From contig JANBPT010000654.1 in NCBI GenBank assembly GCA_027575765.1, forward strand, positions 1-27,035: a DNA stretch of 27,035 nucleotides. Direction: 5' to 3'. Made by a program: the position numbers and the translations under genes. The notes beneath the pieces were generated by a model. It saw nothing but the letters and a program-made list of their open reading frames with translations, did not search any database and was not told the DNA's origin. Each line of letters begins with the position of its first letter. Position 1 is the first letter of the stretch. Source of the stretch: Tieghemiomyces parasiticus. Taxonomy: Eukaryota > Kickxellomycota > Dimargaritomycetes > Dimargaritales > Dimargaritaceae. Positions 1 through 9,456 of the stretch are shown here, one piece after another.

Positions 1-2
1 CC

Positions 3-314
3 GTGCAGGAAAGTGCCGTCACTGGGGGCACCGAAGAGCCTGGCACGGAATCGTCGGACGGCGTCGACACAACAAATATGGTGGGAAAGGATGAGAATCT
101 TCTCCTTCTAACCGACCCCCTGAACTACCCGGCGCGGGCACCAACCGTAGCCCAGGTAGAGGTGCCACTAAGGTACGAAAGGTATAGCTTGATCACCCAA
201 GCGACCACCCTGTACCTCTCTCTTCCGCCTTCCCGTCATTTTTTCAGACACTCCGAAGATCGTGACGGCTCCCATCTTAATATCCCCACATTCTCTTCAC
301 TCTTCTCAGATTAA
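3..314 (+). CDS. 3' end of an unrecognised protein-coding gene (partial, runs in from left edge)
   Basis: The frame is open from the left edge to a TAA at 312-314. It has no ATG at its left end; the GTG at position 3 follows a possible splice acceptor (GTGCAG, ending at 8), so this is probably a terminal exon pair. An intron at 173-247 (75 bases) is likely. It starts GTACGA and ends in a long pyrimidine tract followed by TTTTTTCAG, and removing it keeps the frame (an AG|A arginine codon across the junction). The spliced tail is about 78 residues, acidic and Ser/Thr/Gly-rich at first, then with a short Leu run (around 98-112). An alternative acceptor at 309 would end the protein almost at once. 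I recognise no domain and propose no function. Third positions are moderately G/C-rich, which favours real coding. Confidence 0.5.
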   Translation: MQESAVTGGTEEPGTESSDGVDTTNMVGKDENLLLLTDPLNYPARAPTVAQVEVPLRYERYSLITQATTLYLSLPPSRHFFRHSEDRDGSHLNIPTFSSLFSD

Positions 315-1810
315 ACTGACATCTTGGATCCTTATCCAACATAAATACCTTGCTACGACACGATGGTGCTAGTAAACGGGGTATCGATTCTGGGGGACAA
401 GATTTAAGGCGTCAACTAAGAGGTGCTACGGTCATGTAAGCAAACACTAAACAATTAAAGCTTAAGGCTGGGTAGAGTGTAAGTAAGGGAGGGGCGTAAA
501 GGAGAGAAGCAAATCGGTAAAGATGAAGGGGGGCGCTACAAAAAGGCGGTAGACCTGCTAGGAATTGCCGACGATGGGGAAGGGGAGAATGTAAGGGATA
601 AATGAAGGGGGGAGGGAGGCTAGATAGGCTAAGGACTCTTGCGGCAATACATAATCGTTTTATCTGCTTTCACACTACCTTTCCTCTTATACTAACGGCT
701 AACCGCCCAGCCTTGTTGGCAGCCCCGTTTCAATAATTGAGGGTCTGGGCAACCTCTCGTAATTAAGAAGGGAAAAGGGGAGCGTAAGGAGGACTGGGGT
801 CTATCTGGGAAATATAGGGCCAATCGGTATTGATACCACGCGCTTTGTTCCTGCTATTATTAAGGTTCGCCATTTTTGGTGGTCAGTGTCGTGAGGGAGG
901 AAGGTAAAAGAGAGGCGGTCATGATTCTGGGCACCGCGGGTGTTTTTAGCCCCGTATCCTTAGGATGTATACTCATCATGAGGGCCCGCGCATCACGTTA
1001 ACAAGTGTAAGGTAGATAGGGTCCGAGGCTTTGGGATTGGGACATTGTGGGGAGATAAGTGGTGTGGGTAGTGGCTACGCGATATAACTCAGTTTATTAA
1101 ATGGTGTATACTAATGGACTCGTTGTGTCTGCCAAGGTCAGGTTTGTTATACAAGATCGACGACAGTCCCCTCTCCGCATTTCGATTATGAGTCTAGCAT
1201 GCCGCCAGTGTAGTGCGCTCAAGCACTGGTTTGGTAGCGGTTGGACGCTGTTGAAGGATAATTGAGGGGGTTGGAGGATACGATATGCCTATGCACGTAC
1301 CGCCCTACCCCTTCTGCTGCCGTTATCTGAGGGAACATGCGGTATCCTACACACAGGCCATTTTAAGACTTGGAATTCACCGTGTCCTTCCATCATTTGG
1401 TCGCCAAGGAAAACGATTGTGGTTATAGGAATAGCACATATTGTCCATTAAAGTCAAGGTTCGCCAGGATCTTCCCTCCCCACTTGTGTCACATTTTCGC
1501 ACTCCTTCGTCTTCATTTGGACACTTCCGTCCTCCCCAACACGTCGACGTGAAGGCGAACTTTCGTCGCCACCCCAGCATGGACTCTACAGTGAGCCAAG
1601 GTATTATTTCGCTCATCCCAATTGTTATGGTCTATGGCGGTACGAGCAGGTTAAATAAGAGATATGCAACCGCCCGCCATCATTCTCTTGCCACCCAGCT
1701 CTCTTTCCTTCACTCTTCATTACTTGTTTTCGTTCGCTTGACCGTCGGCCTTTTCTATCGCACGTGCTTCTCGACTCTACCTCGCCCTCCCTTGGCCATT
1801 GATTGCCACC
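315..1810. other. Intergenic spacer, no gene recognised; contains upstream region of the F-box-like gene
   Basis: I see no supportable gene here; the open frames are short, mutually overlapping and lack coding-like codon use. The + strand is rich in G and A at about 470-620 and 880-1060. From about 1660 to 1800 it becomes rich in C and T, as in the leaders of the other + strand genes in the window. A TTAAATAAG stretch at 1651-1659 lies about 155 bases before the next start codon and could serve as a TATA-like element, but this is weak. Confidence 0.4.
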
Positions 1811-3737
1811 ATGCATATCTCTATCTACACGGTCATTTCTCTGCCGTTGCTGGCTAACGCCATGGTCCCTCCGAGTCTGCGGAGCGCAATCATTTGCGCT
1901 TTCCTTCCTGGTACGAAGGGTACGACTGTACCCTTAAAACCCCAAGGTGAAAGCAGCACGATAAAGTTGAATTATGATGTTATGTCGAATATATTTCGCA
2001 TGCTTCCTCCTGGCGATCGCAAACAATTTAACTTCGTTTCGCACCAATTCCATAGGGTTAGCCAGGGAAACGAGCTTTCTGAATCGAACCAGGTAAGCTA
2101 ATTAATTTGGCGGACCAAATGGTCTTCCGTAAAGGATACCACCCAAAGCGCTTTAACTTCCTTGGACCCAAAACAAAGCGCTACGATGGTCACGGGTAGT
2201 CGTAGCCGCTCACTTAGTGTCAGTATTCGGACCCACCGTACATTTTTGGAACGGCAATCCGAAGTGGTTTCGCAAGTTTACTCGGGCAATAACTAACCAG
2301 ACATGCGGCCACTTTCTCCGTCGTTAACATTTCGTGCAACAGCTCGCAAAGTCTATTCTCAATGACCTACAAGACGATTCACTAATGGCCGGATTGGACG
2401 AAGCCCGTTCGAGCCTACATAACGCGAAGGAGAGGGTAAACACCGCAAAGAGAGACATGATAACGGCCCAAAGGGCGGTTCGGCTGACAGCCGAGTCCTT
2501 AATCAAGCTAAGTGCTAAATATGACAGAGCCTTACGACAGCTGGCTGCCGCCCAGAAGGCCGTATCGATCAGGGACCCGGTGGTGTCGCAGAACAAGGCC
2601 ATGTCTAATCTGATTAAGCAGGCACACGAGTCACATCGGTTGGTAGTCGATGCGCAATCGGCCGTCGTTAACAAGGAGCGCCTGTGCAGAGAGGCACGAG
2701 ACAACCTTGGGTGGTGGACTGATGAGCTCGAGAGGGCCAAGACCGAGCACGCGGAGCGTTTGAAATTATACACACCGCACCTCGCGGCCTTTACCCGTCA
2801 CACTTCGCAACTGGCAATACTCTTCCGACCGTTTTCTCAGGCCTGGTTGCTCAATGAAGCCCGTCTTCTCGACCAGAGCTCGTCTGCATTATCCCTATTC
2901 GGCCCCTATTACGCGGACGTGCAGGAGTCTAAGCAATACGATGAGGATTATTTGAAGGACCGTCGCTGGCACGACCTCTGTAGTCTCCGCGGGAATATCC
3001 AGAAATACTTCAAATCTGGGCTAAGGATGACCACCTCCACGTTATCCTCGGCCAAGCCCTCCGTAGACGCCAGCACCGGTCCATTTCCCCGCCTGCCTGA
3101 GCACAATCTTAACCGGGATGTCACGCCCCAGGATTTACTAAGACCGCCCTATTCAAATTTTCATGCGTTGATTGTCCAGTTTAATGACAATCACCTCGGG
3201 CTACTAATTCGCCGTTTACTGGGAGAACTATCGGCATATGGTATTTTAGAAAGGTATACAGACGTCAAAAATCCTTTACTGGGGGTAACTGATATTACGT
3301 ATTTCCGTGGGGCTTTCCATCGCGACAGTGCAGCATTTTATTGGGCACGGGATCTGACCGTGGCCCTCATCACTTTACGCTTCCTTCTTAACCCTACCGC
3401 CATCGATCCGACGTCGGAGCTTTTCAAAACTTTAAGTGACTATGAGCTGGTCACGCGGATCGTCCGGGCGCACATCTGGGCTATTGGGACGGAATTGGGT
3501 ATTCCCGGGATCGATTTTCTGGTGACAGACGTGAGTGAAACAGAGTATTCGCGGATTGAGAGCTGCGCAGGCGATCGAAGCTGGCAAAGAGCCACGGAAG
3601 CAGCTCACTCCCGCGCATCATCTGATTCCAAACCATGTTTTGGTCTCTTTTATACTGCCTCACCCATCCGCTTGGACACTGGCCGGTCACTCATTGTCCA
3701 GGTGGTCCGAATTGAAAAAAGGAGGAAGAGACAATAA
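1811..3737 (+). CDS. F-box-like protein with N-terminal signal-like segment and long coiled coil
   Basis: Two exons, 1811-2092 and 2343-3737, joined in phase 0 across a 250-base intron. The donor is CAG|GTAAGC, the acceptor GCAACAG|CTC, with TAAC branch-like motifs at about 2291-2297 and 2323. The product is 558 residues. The start ATG sits in an excellent context (GCCACCATG). Residues 1-17 look like a signal peptide: a hydrophobic core, then Ala-Asn-Ala at 15-17, a good cleavage motif. Residues about 52-86 resemble an F-box (YDVMSNIFRMLPPGDRK, then a VSHQFHRV helix). Residues about 112-236 are a heptad-rich, Ala/Lys/Glu/Arg-rich coiled coil. The remaining 320 residues look globular but I do not recognise them, and the tail is very basic. 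An F-box normally recruits Skp1 in a cytosolic SCF ubiquitin ligase, which conflicts with secretion. Initiation at Met18 would give a cytosolic form. Codon use is richer in A/T than in UPF2 or MRE11, suggesting a lineage-specific gene. Confidence 0.7.
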
Positions 3738-3781
3738 ATTGTACAGTAGAGTAACACGGCTTTCGATTGTCCAGCTGGAAC

Positions 3782-3787
3782 AATAAA
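3782..3787 (+). terminator. Poly(A) signal AATAAA of the F-box-like gene
   Basis: A canonical AATAAA lies 45 bases after the TAA stop of the F-box-like gene and runs into an A-rich, then AT-rich stretch. A weaker overlapping AATAAA is formed by the stop codon itself (3732-3737). Confidence 0.5.
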
Positions 3788-5316
3788 AAAATATTGACTT
3801 GAACTATCACCATTACTAAATATTCAGGTGCGGTGGGAACGGGGACAGCCCCGCCACTTCCGACCCCCTTTAGGTCGACAAACTGCAGAGTATTGCAGAT
3901 GAGGTGGTAGATACCGCTCCCTCCGCGCAAGTGTACTGGGCGTGCACAGCCGTGACCACCGATCTCCCTCCCCCCTTTTTCATTACGGGTATTCCCCCAA
4001 CGTCGTTTCAAGGCCGAACGACAAATCCCATTAGGATTTCCCAATACCCTGTCTAATTTCAATCCTCTCTATTAACATTCATTCAATACATCTTCAATAA
4101 GCCAACACACGTGCGTTTTATTTTTTTTTCTTGTTTTCGCCATGTGGAATAGATGTGGACCTAGGGGGTTAGTTTAATGTAGTAATCTCAAAGTTAGAAT
4201 AAATGTCGTTAAAGTTGACGATAAGGGTGTCCTCCGTGGGGAGCTTTTTTGGGCCTATGTAAGCGGGTAGGTCGTGCTACACCTTGCCTTGCTACTGTTT
4301 ACATGAAATCGGCTCGCTTCCATGCCAATCTTGGCTCCTTGGGACCCCGTTACCGGCCTGGCCAGCTACCCGACAACGCCTACAACCGTTAGCCGACACA
4401 ATACCTGTGTACGTACCTAACCCTCCCCCCCTCTGCTATCCTGTGTCGTGTACAATTCTGCAACGGCGCTGCTCTAAGGGCTACTAGGCTTCCCGCTATC
4501 GCACCGATAGTTGACGACCCAAATTAGGTCGTTTAGCGGTCGCTTTTAGCATGGGCATTTTCAATACAGATCCCCTATCAACGAAGCACCATATGCACTA
4601 GTGTTGATGCCTAAGGCTACCTGGCTTGCCACGCTCTAGCCCTGTCGTCAAGGATGACACTCAAGAGGTGGTCAATTATCTAGGAAGCCCCAATCAAGCG
4701 ACCTACGAATGGGAAGCTTCTTGGGCAACGTCTTTGACGGCTGCATTACACACATTGCCACATGACTAGAAAGTCACCCGTGATGCAAATTACAACAGTG
4801 GCTTGCACTCTGCATGGGCGCATACCAGCGAGGGTATTGGCACACACCTTTGCAGCCACCTGAGGCACTTCAGATGAGTTCACCAGTCAGCATGATTCGG
4901 TCGGAGAACCTCCTTCCCAACCCTCCCTTCTCTCACTGCTGTGGTCGTACAAGTGGGTTGGACAGAGCGGCATATATATATATATATATAACGGGCACTC
5001 CTCCTTCCCACTTCTGCCGTCATTCGAAGGGAAAGGCGACTATCGAAATAGTTGGTCATTGTGGAACTTTGAATTGACGCTGTTCCCTCTTAACCGCTTG
5101 GTGAGTGTAGTGTTGGTAGACGGCAGCCCATCACGTTACCCAACTGACTGGGGTGGGCAGGAGCTGAGCTGAGTGGGGTGGACCCGGGTTCCGAGGAGGG
5201 TAGCTAGTTAGGCGTAAGAAAGGTGTTCCAATAGACTAGTATCTAAGATGTATTGGTGCTTATTCGACTTGGAGTGCCGAGTCGTACTCGTTATATATGT
5301 TCACGGCCTTTACGAG
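3788..5316. other. Intergenic spacer, no gene recognised
   Basis: I see nothing that supports a gene here. The open frames are under 125 codons, lack good starts and have unbiased third positions. Visible items are a T-rich run at about 4119-4131 and an AT microsatellite at 4972-4990. The right end could hold a continuation of the orphan minus-strand exon described separately. Confidence 0.4.
4972..4990. repeat. AT dinucleotide microsatellite
   Basis: Nineteen bases of uninterrupted alternating A and T, about nine and a half units, in noncoding DNA. It is likely to vary in length between strains. Confidence 0.9.
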
Positions 5317-5508
5317 TTACCGATGGCTGTGGCTACCGTTGGGGGTAGCCGCCAGGATCGTTGAATCGAGGTCATGGCTGAGTTTGAGGATGGAGTCGGC
5401 TGTGGGAGAGCTCGCCAATGCCGTTTCATCTCTACTTGGGTCAACAGTCGGCAGTTGCCCGTTGTCCTGTGGTTGCAGTACTAGCTGGGTCTGGGGGTTG
5501 GTCGACAC
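5317..5508 (-). other. Orphan coding-looking exon downstream of the thiolase (host gene unresolved)
   Basis: On the minus strand a 63-codon open frame begins directly after a convincing acceptor: a GGCTAACG branch-like motif, then TATACGCAG, ending at 5509. It has no internal ATG, so it would be an internal or terminal exon. It is polar and Ser/Thr/Asp/Gln-rich with an amphipathic stretch near the middle (SILKLSHDLDSTIL). It can end at TAA (5315-5317) or splice at a GTAACT donor just before that. One possible next exon on the minus strand (around 5210-5130) would be proline-rich. No upstream exon with an ATG is evident between it and the thiolase stop codon. It may be an alternative 3' exon, a small separate gene or chance. 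Confidence 0.25.
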
Positions 5509-5654
5509 CTGCGTATAAGAACGTTAGCCTTCAGTTCTCCAAAAATAAAAAAAATGGATATTTATCGACAACATTCACCCAAGCAATAGCTCCAATCGTA
5601 TCACAAACCAGGAAAGGCAATGGAGCCAGCACCGTCAGTTATCAGGGGGAGTAT

Positions 5655-7135
5655 CTAGAGACGCTGGATGACAATCGCACTGGCACCGCCGCCGCCGTTG
5701 CACACGCTAGCCACCCCGAACTGACCGGGTTTGAGTAGATGCGTGAGGGTGACCAGAATACGGGACCCGGACGACCCGATGGGGTGGCCCAAGGCAACCG
5801 CGCCACCGGCGACGTTGACCTTGGCGGGGTCGAGGTCCAGCAGCAGCTCGTTAACGCGGGCGACAACGCTAAACGCTTCGTTCAGTTCAAACAGGCTAAT
5901 GTCGGAGAGCGAAAGCCCGGCGCGGCGAAGAGCAATGGGGATGGCCAGGGCCGGTGCGATGGTGAATTCGTACGGGTGGGTGGCGGCGTCAGCATACGAC
6001 ACGATGCGGGCCAGGGGCTGCACCGCACCTGCGAGGTCACGGGCGCGCTCCTCGGCCATGACGACCAGGGCCGACGCACCGTCGTTAAGGGTACTCGAGT
6101 TGGCCGCCGTGACGGTCCCGCCTTCCTTCTTGAACACGGTAGCCAAGGAAGGAACCTTGGCAAAATTGACCTTGGTGAATTCCTCATCGCGGGCGACTGT
6201 CACTTCGCCCTTACGAGTGGACAGGGTGATCGGGGCGACCTCGGCGTCAAAGGTCCCGTTCTCCCAGGCGGCGGCGGCACGGCGGTAGGATTCGATGGCG
6301 TGTTTGTCCTGGACCTCGCGTGACAGGTTGTACTTGGAGGCGGTCCGTTCGGCGCAGGATCCCATGTGCACCTGATCGTACGCGTCCCACAGGCCGTCCT
6401 TGATGATACTGTCGGTGAGCTGCTGGTGCCCGTAAGCGGCCCCGCGCGGAGCGAGGTAAGGAGCGTTGGACATGCTCTCCATGCCACCGGCTACCATCAC
6501 CGAGGCCATCCCGGTCTGGATGTTTTGCGCGGCCAGCATCACCGCCTTCATCCCGGAGGCGCATACCTTGTTGATGGTCGTCGCCGGCGTCGTCGGCTCG
6601 CACCCTGCGGCGAGCGCAGCCTGGGTTGCCGGGGCCTGTCCCAAGTTGGCCTGCAAGACGCTGCCCATGTAGACTTCGTCCACCTGGGAAGGTTTAATAC
6701 CTTGTGGAGTGGGATGGAGTTGAGGGGCAGGATGGCGGCAAGCCAGCTAAAGTTAAAGGGGGGTTGAGTGACCATTACGCGGGCTGTGGGTTCTTTACAA
6801 CTCTTGCGCTTACTGGAGGGTATTGTCAGGAGGCCGTAACCCCCGCCCCCTCTACGCGGTAGAAAACTTACCCGACTTGGCAATGGCGTGTTTAATGGCG
6901 TGGGCGCCTAGAGCGGTGGCACCGACCTTCGACAGGGAACCGTTAAAGGAACCTACGGGCGTCCGCACTGCGGTGAAAACATGTTGTGGTAGTCGAGAAG
7001 TGGACAGGTGAGATTAGCATCCCCCGCAAACTATACCCTGCAACTGTCCGCGGCCACGGCAATGGCCGCCGGCGTCGTTCGGGAAATGTACCTACCGGCC
7101 GCCGTAATAACCGCGTTGATGAGCTTCGGGGCCAT
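5655..7135 (-). CDS. ERG10: Acetyl-CoA C-acetyltransferase (thiolase II), cytosolic Erg10 type
   Basis: Condenses two acetyl-CoA into acetoacetyl-CoA, the first step of the mevalonate/ergosterol pathway. The exons are 7135-7096, 6967-6872 and 6700-5655. The introns are 128 bases (G|GTAGGT...CCGCAG) and 171 bases (G|GTAAGT...CACAAG). Joined, they encode 393 residues, the usual length for this family. The junctions restore conserved family sequence: ITAAVRTPVGSF across the first and AKSGIKPSQVDEVYMG across the second. Catalytic residues are visible: nucleophile Cys92 in NKVCASGMK, the NEAF motif, His351 in ALGHPIG, and Cys379 in CNGGGGAS. The protein begins directly with the thiolase fold, with no mitochondrial leader and no C-terminal SKL-type peroxisomal signal (it ends IQRL), so a cytosolic location is inferred. 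A second acceptor 17 bases inside exon 3 is discussed in the findings. A GATAAATA at about 5560 on the minus side may serve 3' processing. Confidence 0.95.
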
Positions 7136-8142
7136 TGTTAGGGAGATTGACGGCAAGGTAAGAGGTTTGCTATGAAAGATGCGCAACGGAATGAGTAACC
7201 ACCAAAAATGTCCGAGCGGATATGAAACGGTAAATAAAAGATGGCGGATGATGGAGACGCTTTAGAATGTGGTGGGGTGACTGCTAACAGCTTGGAGACT
7301 GCTGTGCCCATAATGGATAAATCAGAGTGTGACAGCTACTTTACTCTCCTACCTACCCGTTCATTCTTACCCCAGGACCATTCGCCCCACCGAGTCACAC
7401 GCCAGTTGGAATAGGCGTGTGACGGGCGTGGTCCGTGATCTACGCAGTGGGGGGGGGGGGGAGGGAATTTAATCAAAGGGGCGAGCCCCAGAAGGTATGG
7501 GAGAGGAATCACTACAACCACCCGATGGTGAAGAAGGGCGTGACAGCTCCGTCCCACACCTATGGCCCTACCGGCACGTGAAGGGAGGGGCTGGCGAGCC
7601 ACCAAGTAGCTAGTATTAGTCAGCACTGATGGCGCCAATCGAAAAGAGGCTACAACACAACTCCCCCCTTAGCCCTAGAGGTTATGACCAAAAACAATGA
7701 ATGGCCCCAGTGTGGGTACTGGGGTGATTTATATAGAGAGCTCACGTCAGCGGAAACGACGTCAGGATGCGTATTAAATAGTCACGGAACAAATGTAGGT
7801 TGGCCAAAATAAAGGACAGAAAATATACAAGGAGTGGGCGAGCTCGAAGGGGGCAGGTGTCCAAAAACAAATAGAAGGATAGATATTGAAGAGTGTACCA
7901 AGCAGATAGGCAATGGACCGTGGCGAATATAATACGGCCACGTATGTAGGATATGGGTTGGGCAGATGAAAGAGGATCAGGAGGTGAAAATATGCGGGAT
8001 GCAGGTGTACCGCAGCGGCGCTGAGAAATTGATGAAGCACACACTACTAATCAAACTCGCCACGGTCATCGAATTGTATTAGACGCGACAGCTGGAGAGA
8101 GCCACGAGGCCCTGGGCGGCCCATCGGCACGCCCCGACGACA
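7136..8142. other. Spacer between the thiolase and the zinc-finger gene, no gene recognised
   Basis: This is the promoter side of the thiolase and the 3' side of the zinc-finger gene, both on the minus strand. It contains a run of 13 G at 7449-7461 and an A/T-rich element (AATAAAAGA on the + strand at about 7234, TTTTATTT on the minus) roughly 100 bases before the thiolase start, which could act as a TATA-like element. I find no AATAAA on the minus strand for the zinc-finger gene. The minus-strand frames at 7742-8044 look like 3' UTR, not protein. Confidence 0.4.
7449..7461. repeat. Homopolymer run of 13 G
   Basis: Thirteen consecutive G on the + strand (C on the minus strand) in the presumed promoter region of the thiolase. 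Runs like this are prone to slippage and to sequencing error, so the exact length is uncertain. Confidence 0.9.
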
Positions 8143-9456
8143 CTACGGCGACGATGAGCCTGACCCCTGACGACAGTTACCGTCGGGGTACTTGACCAGG
8201 TGGCGCTGGAGGGCGTCGTTCCGGGAGTAGGGTTTCCGGCAGTGGTGGCACTCAAACTGGCGCTGGCCCTGGTGGAGTGATGACTTGTGGCGGGTAAGGT
8301 CATGGCGCCGACTGAATGACTTATCACACAGGTCGCATGGGAAAACCTTGGATTCCTCGGGGTTGTGGGTCGCCCGGTGGGTGCGGAGGTTGAAAGCCCG
8401 TGCCGACACGAAGGTGCAGCCCGGGTAGTCACACGGGTGCATGCGGCGCGGAGGTTTGTCCGGGGTAGCAGGGTCCAAAGAAGCGGCGCTACCACGACCG
8501 TTCTCAGCGGACCGACGGCTCGTACCCAGCTTTCGCCGTTTGGCCGGCCGGGGCAGGACGGGCGTAGTCGGCGAGGAGGAGGTAGGGTGACGGTCGGGGG
8601 TAGAGGATTCAAACATGGCAGGCTCCCCGCTGGTCAGATCCTCCAGCGGGGCAAACATACAGGCGCTCGGGTTGAGGTCAGCAGGAGCGTCGTAGCAGCC
8701 GACACCGGGGGTGGGTTGAAAGTAGTTGAGGGGTAAATTGAACGGAGTGCCGTGAGAGTTGGCGAGAAGCGGGCTGATCAGCGGGTGCAGCGGGTCGTGC
8801 GGCGAGGGATCCGGGTACGACGAGTCGAACTCGATGGCGGGGACCAGGTCGTTGGCGCTGGGCATCATTGGGGTATGGACCAAGGGAGTGTGGGGCGTAA
8901 ACAACAGGTTCTGGTGACTGAAGGTGGGCATGGCTGGGGTGGCGTGCGGGGTGAAGGCGGTGTAGGGATTCAAAAAAGAGGTGGGCAGGCCTGGACTGGT
9001 TGCCGCGACGTCAGGGAAGTAGTTCAAGAGTGGCTGGAGGGGGGTGCCAAAGTGGGGCGAATTGAGTAACGGCATGAAGTCGAGGCTAGGGGCACTGACC
9101 CCCTCGCATAGGTAGTTGATGGGCTGGTCGTTGACAGCCAGTAGGGGTGTGGTGAAACTGTCGGCGGCGCCGGTGCCCAGGAAGGGAGAGGTGGCAGCGT
9201 AGGCAGCGGCGGCCATCGGAGGGGAGGTCAGCCCCGTAGCCAGGGCGTGGAGATCCCCCACCTCAGAGACTGTGTCGGACTGCTGCGGGGTAGCGAGGCG
9301 AGCGGCGGTGAGGGCAGGTGGGGCGGAGCTAAAGTCGAACTGGCTGCCAGGGTCGGCTTCTGGTGGGGTGCAGTGCAGTAGGTCGGTATCGCCAAAACTG
9401 AGAGCCTTCTCGAGGGCCGGGCCCGAGAGAGCAGGGGCCTTAGGAAGCCCGCCCAT
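8143..9456 (-). CDS. C2H2 zinc-finger transcription factor, Swi5/Ace2-like
   Basis: A nuclear DNA-binding regulator of 437 residues, started at the first ATG in frame (9456). Three zinc fingers lie at the C-terminus. Finger 1 is Cys342-Cys347-His360-His364 (C-x4-C), finger 2 is Cys374-Cys377-His390-His395, and finger 3 is Cys403-Cys406-His419-Cys428, a C2HC form. This spacing, with a divergent third finger carrying RNDALQRH, matches the fungal Swi5/Ace2 class; Swi5/Ace2 proteins drive late-mitotic and cell-separation genes in yeast. Before the fingers lies a basic segment (RPAKRRKLGTSRRS, about 303-316) that should be the nuclear localisation signal. The first 280 residues are low-complexity, rich in Pro, Ser, Thr and Ala, with many Ser-Pro/Thr-Pro pairs. 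The frame stays open another 81 codons upstream without an ATG, so an upstream exon is possible. The exact target is unknown and orthology is inferred only from the fingers. Confidence 0.85.
   Translation of the reverse strand: MGGLPKAPALSGPALEKALSFGDTDLLHCTPPEADPGSQFDFSSAPPALTAARLATPQQSDTVSEVGDLHALATGLTSPPMAAAAYAATSPFLGTGAADSFTTPLLAVNDQPINYLCEGVSAPSLDFMPLLNSPHFGTPLQPLLNYFPDVAATSPGLPTSFLNPYTAFTPHATPAMPTFSHQNLLFTPHTPLVHTPMMPSANDLVPAIEFDSSYPDPSPHDPLHPLISPLLANSHGTPFNLPLNYFQPTPGVGCYDAPADLNPSACMFAPLEDLTSGEPAMFESSTPDRHPTSSSPTTPVLPRPAKRRKLGTSRRSAENGRGSAASLDPATPDKPPRRMHPCDYPGCTFVSARAFNLRTHRATHNPEESKVFPCDLCDKSFSRRHDLTRHKSSLHQGQRQFECHHCRKPYSRNDALQRHLVKYPDGNCRQGSGSSSP

Noticed and set aside
5739..6323. 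Plus-strand frames of 185-194 codons opposite the thiolase
   Set aside because: They are antisense shadows of the thiolase exon caused by its high G/C third positions; the thiolase motifs on the minus strand are decisive.
7742..8044. 100-codon minus-strand frame after the zinc-finger gene
   Set aside because: It lies downstream of the zinc-finger stop, starts without support and reads as hydrophobic low-complexity peptide typical of an untranslated region.
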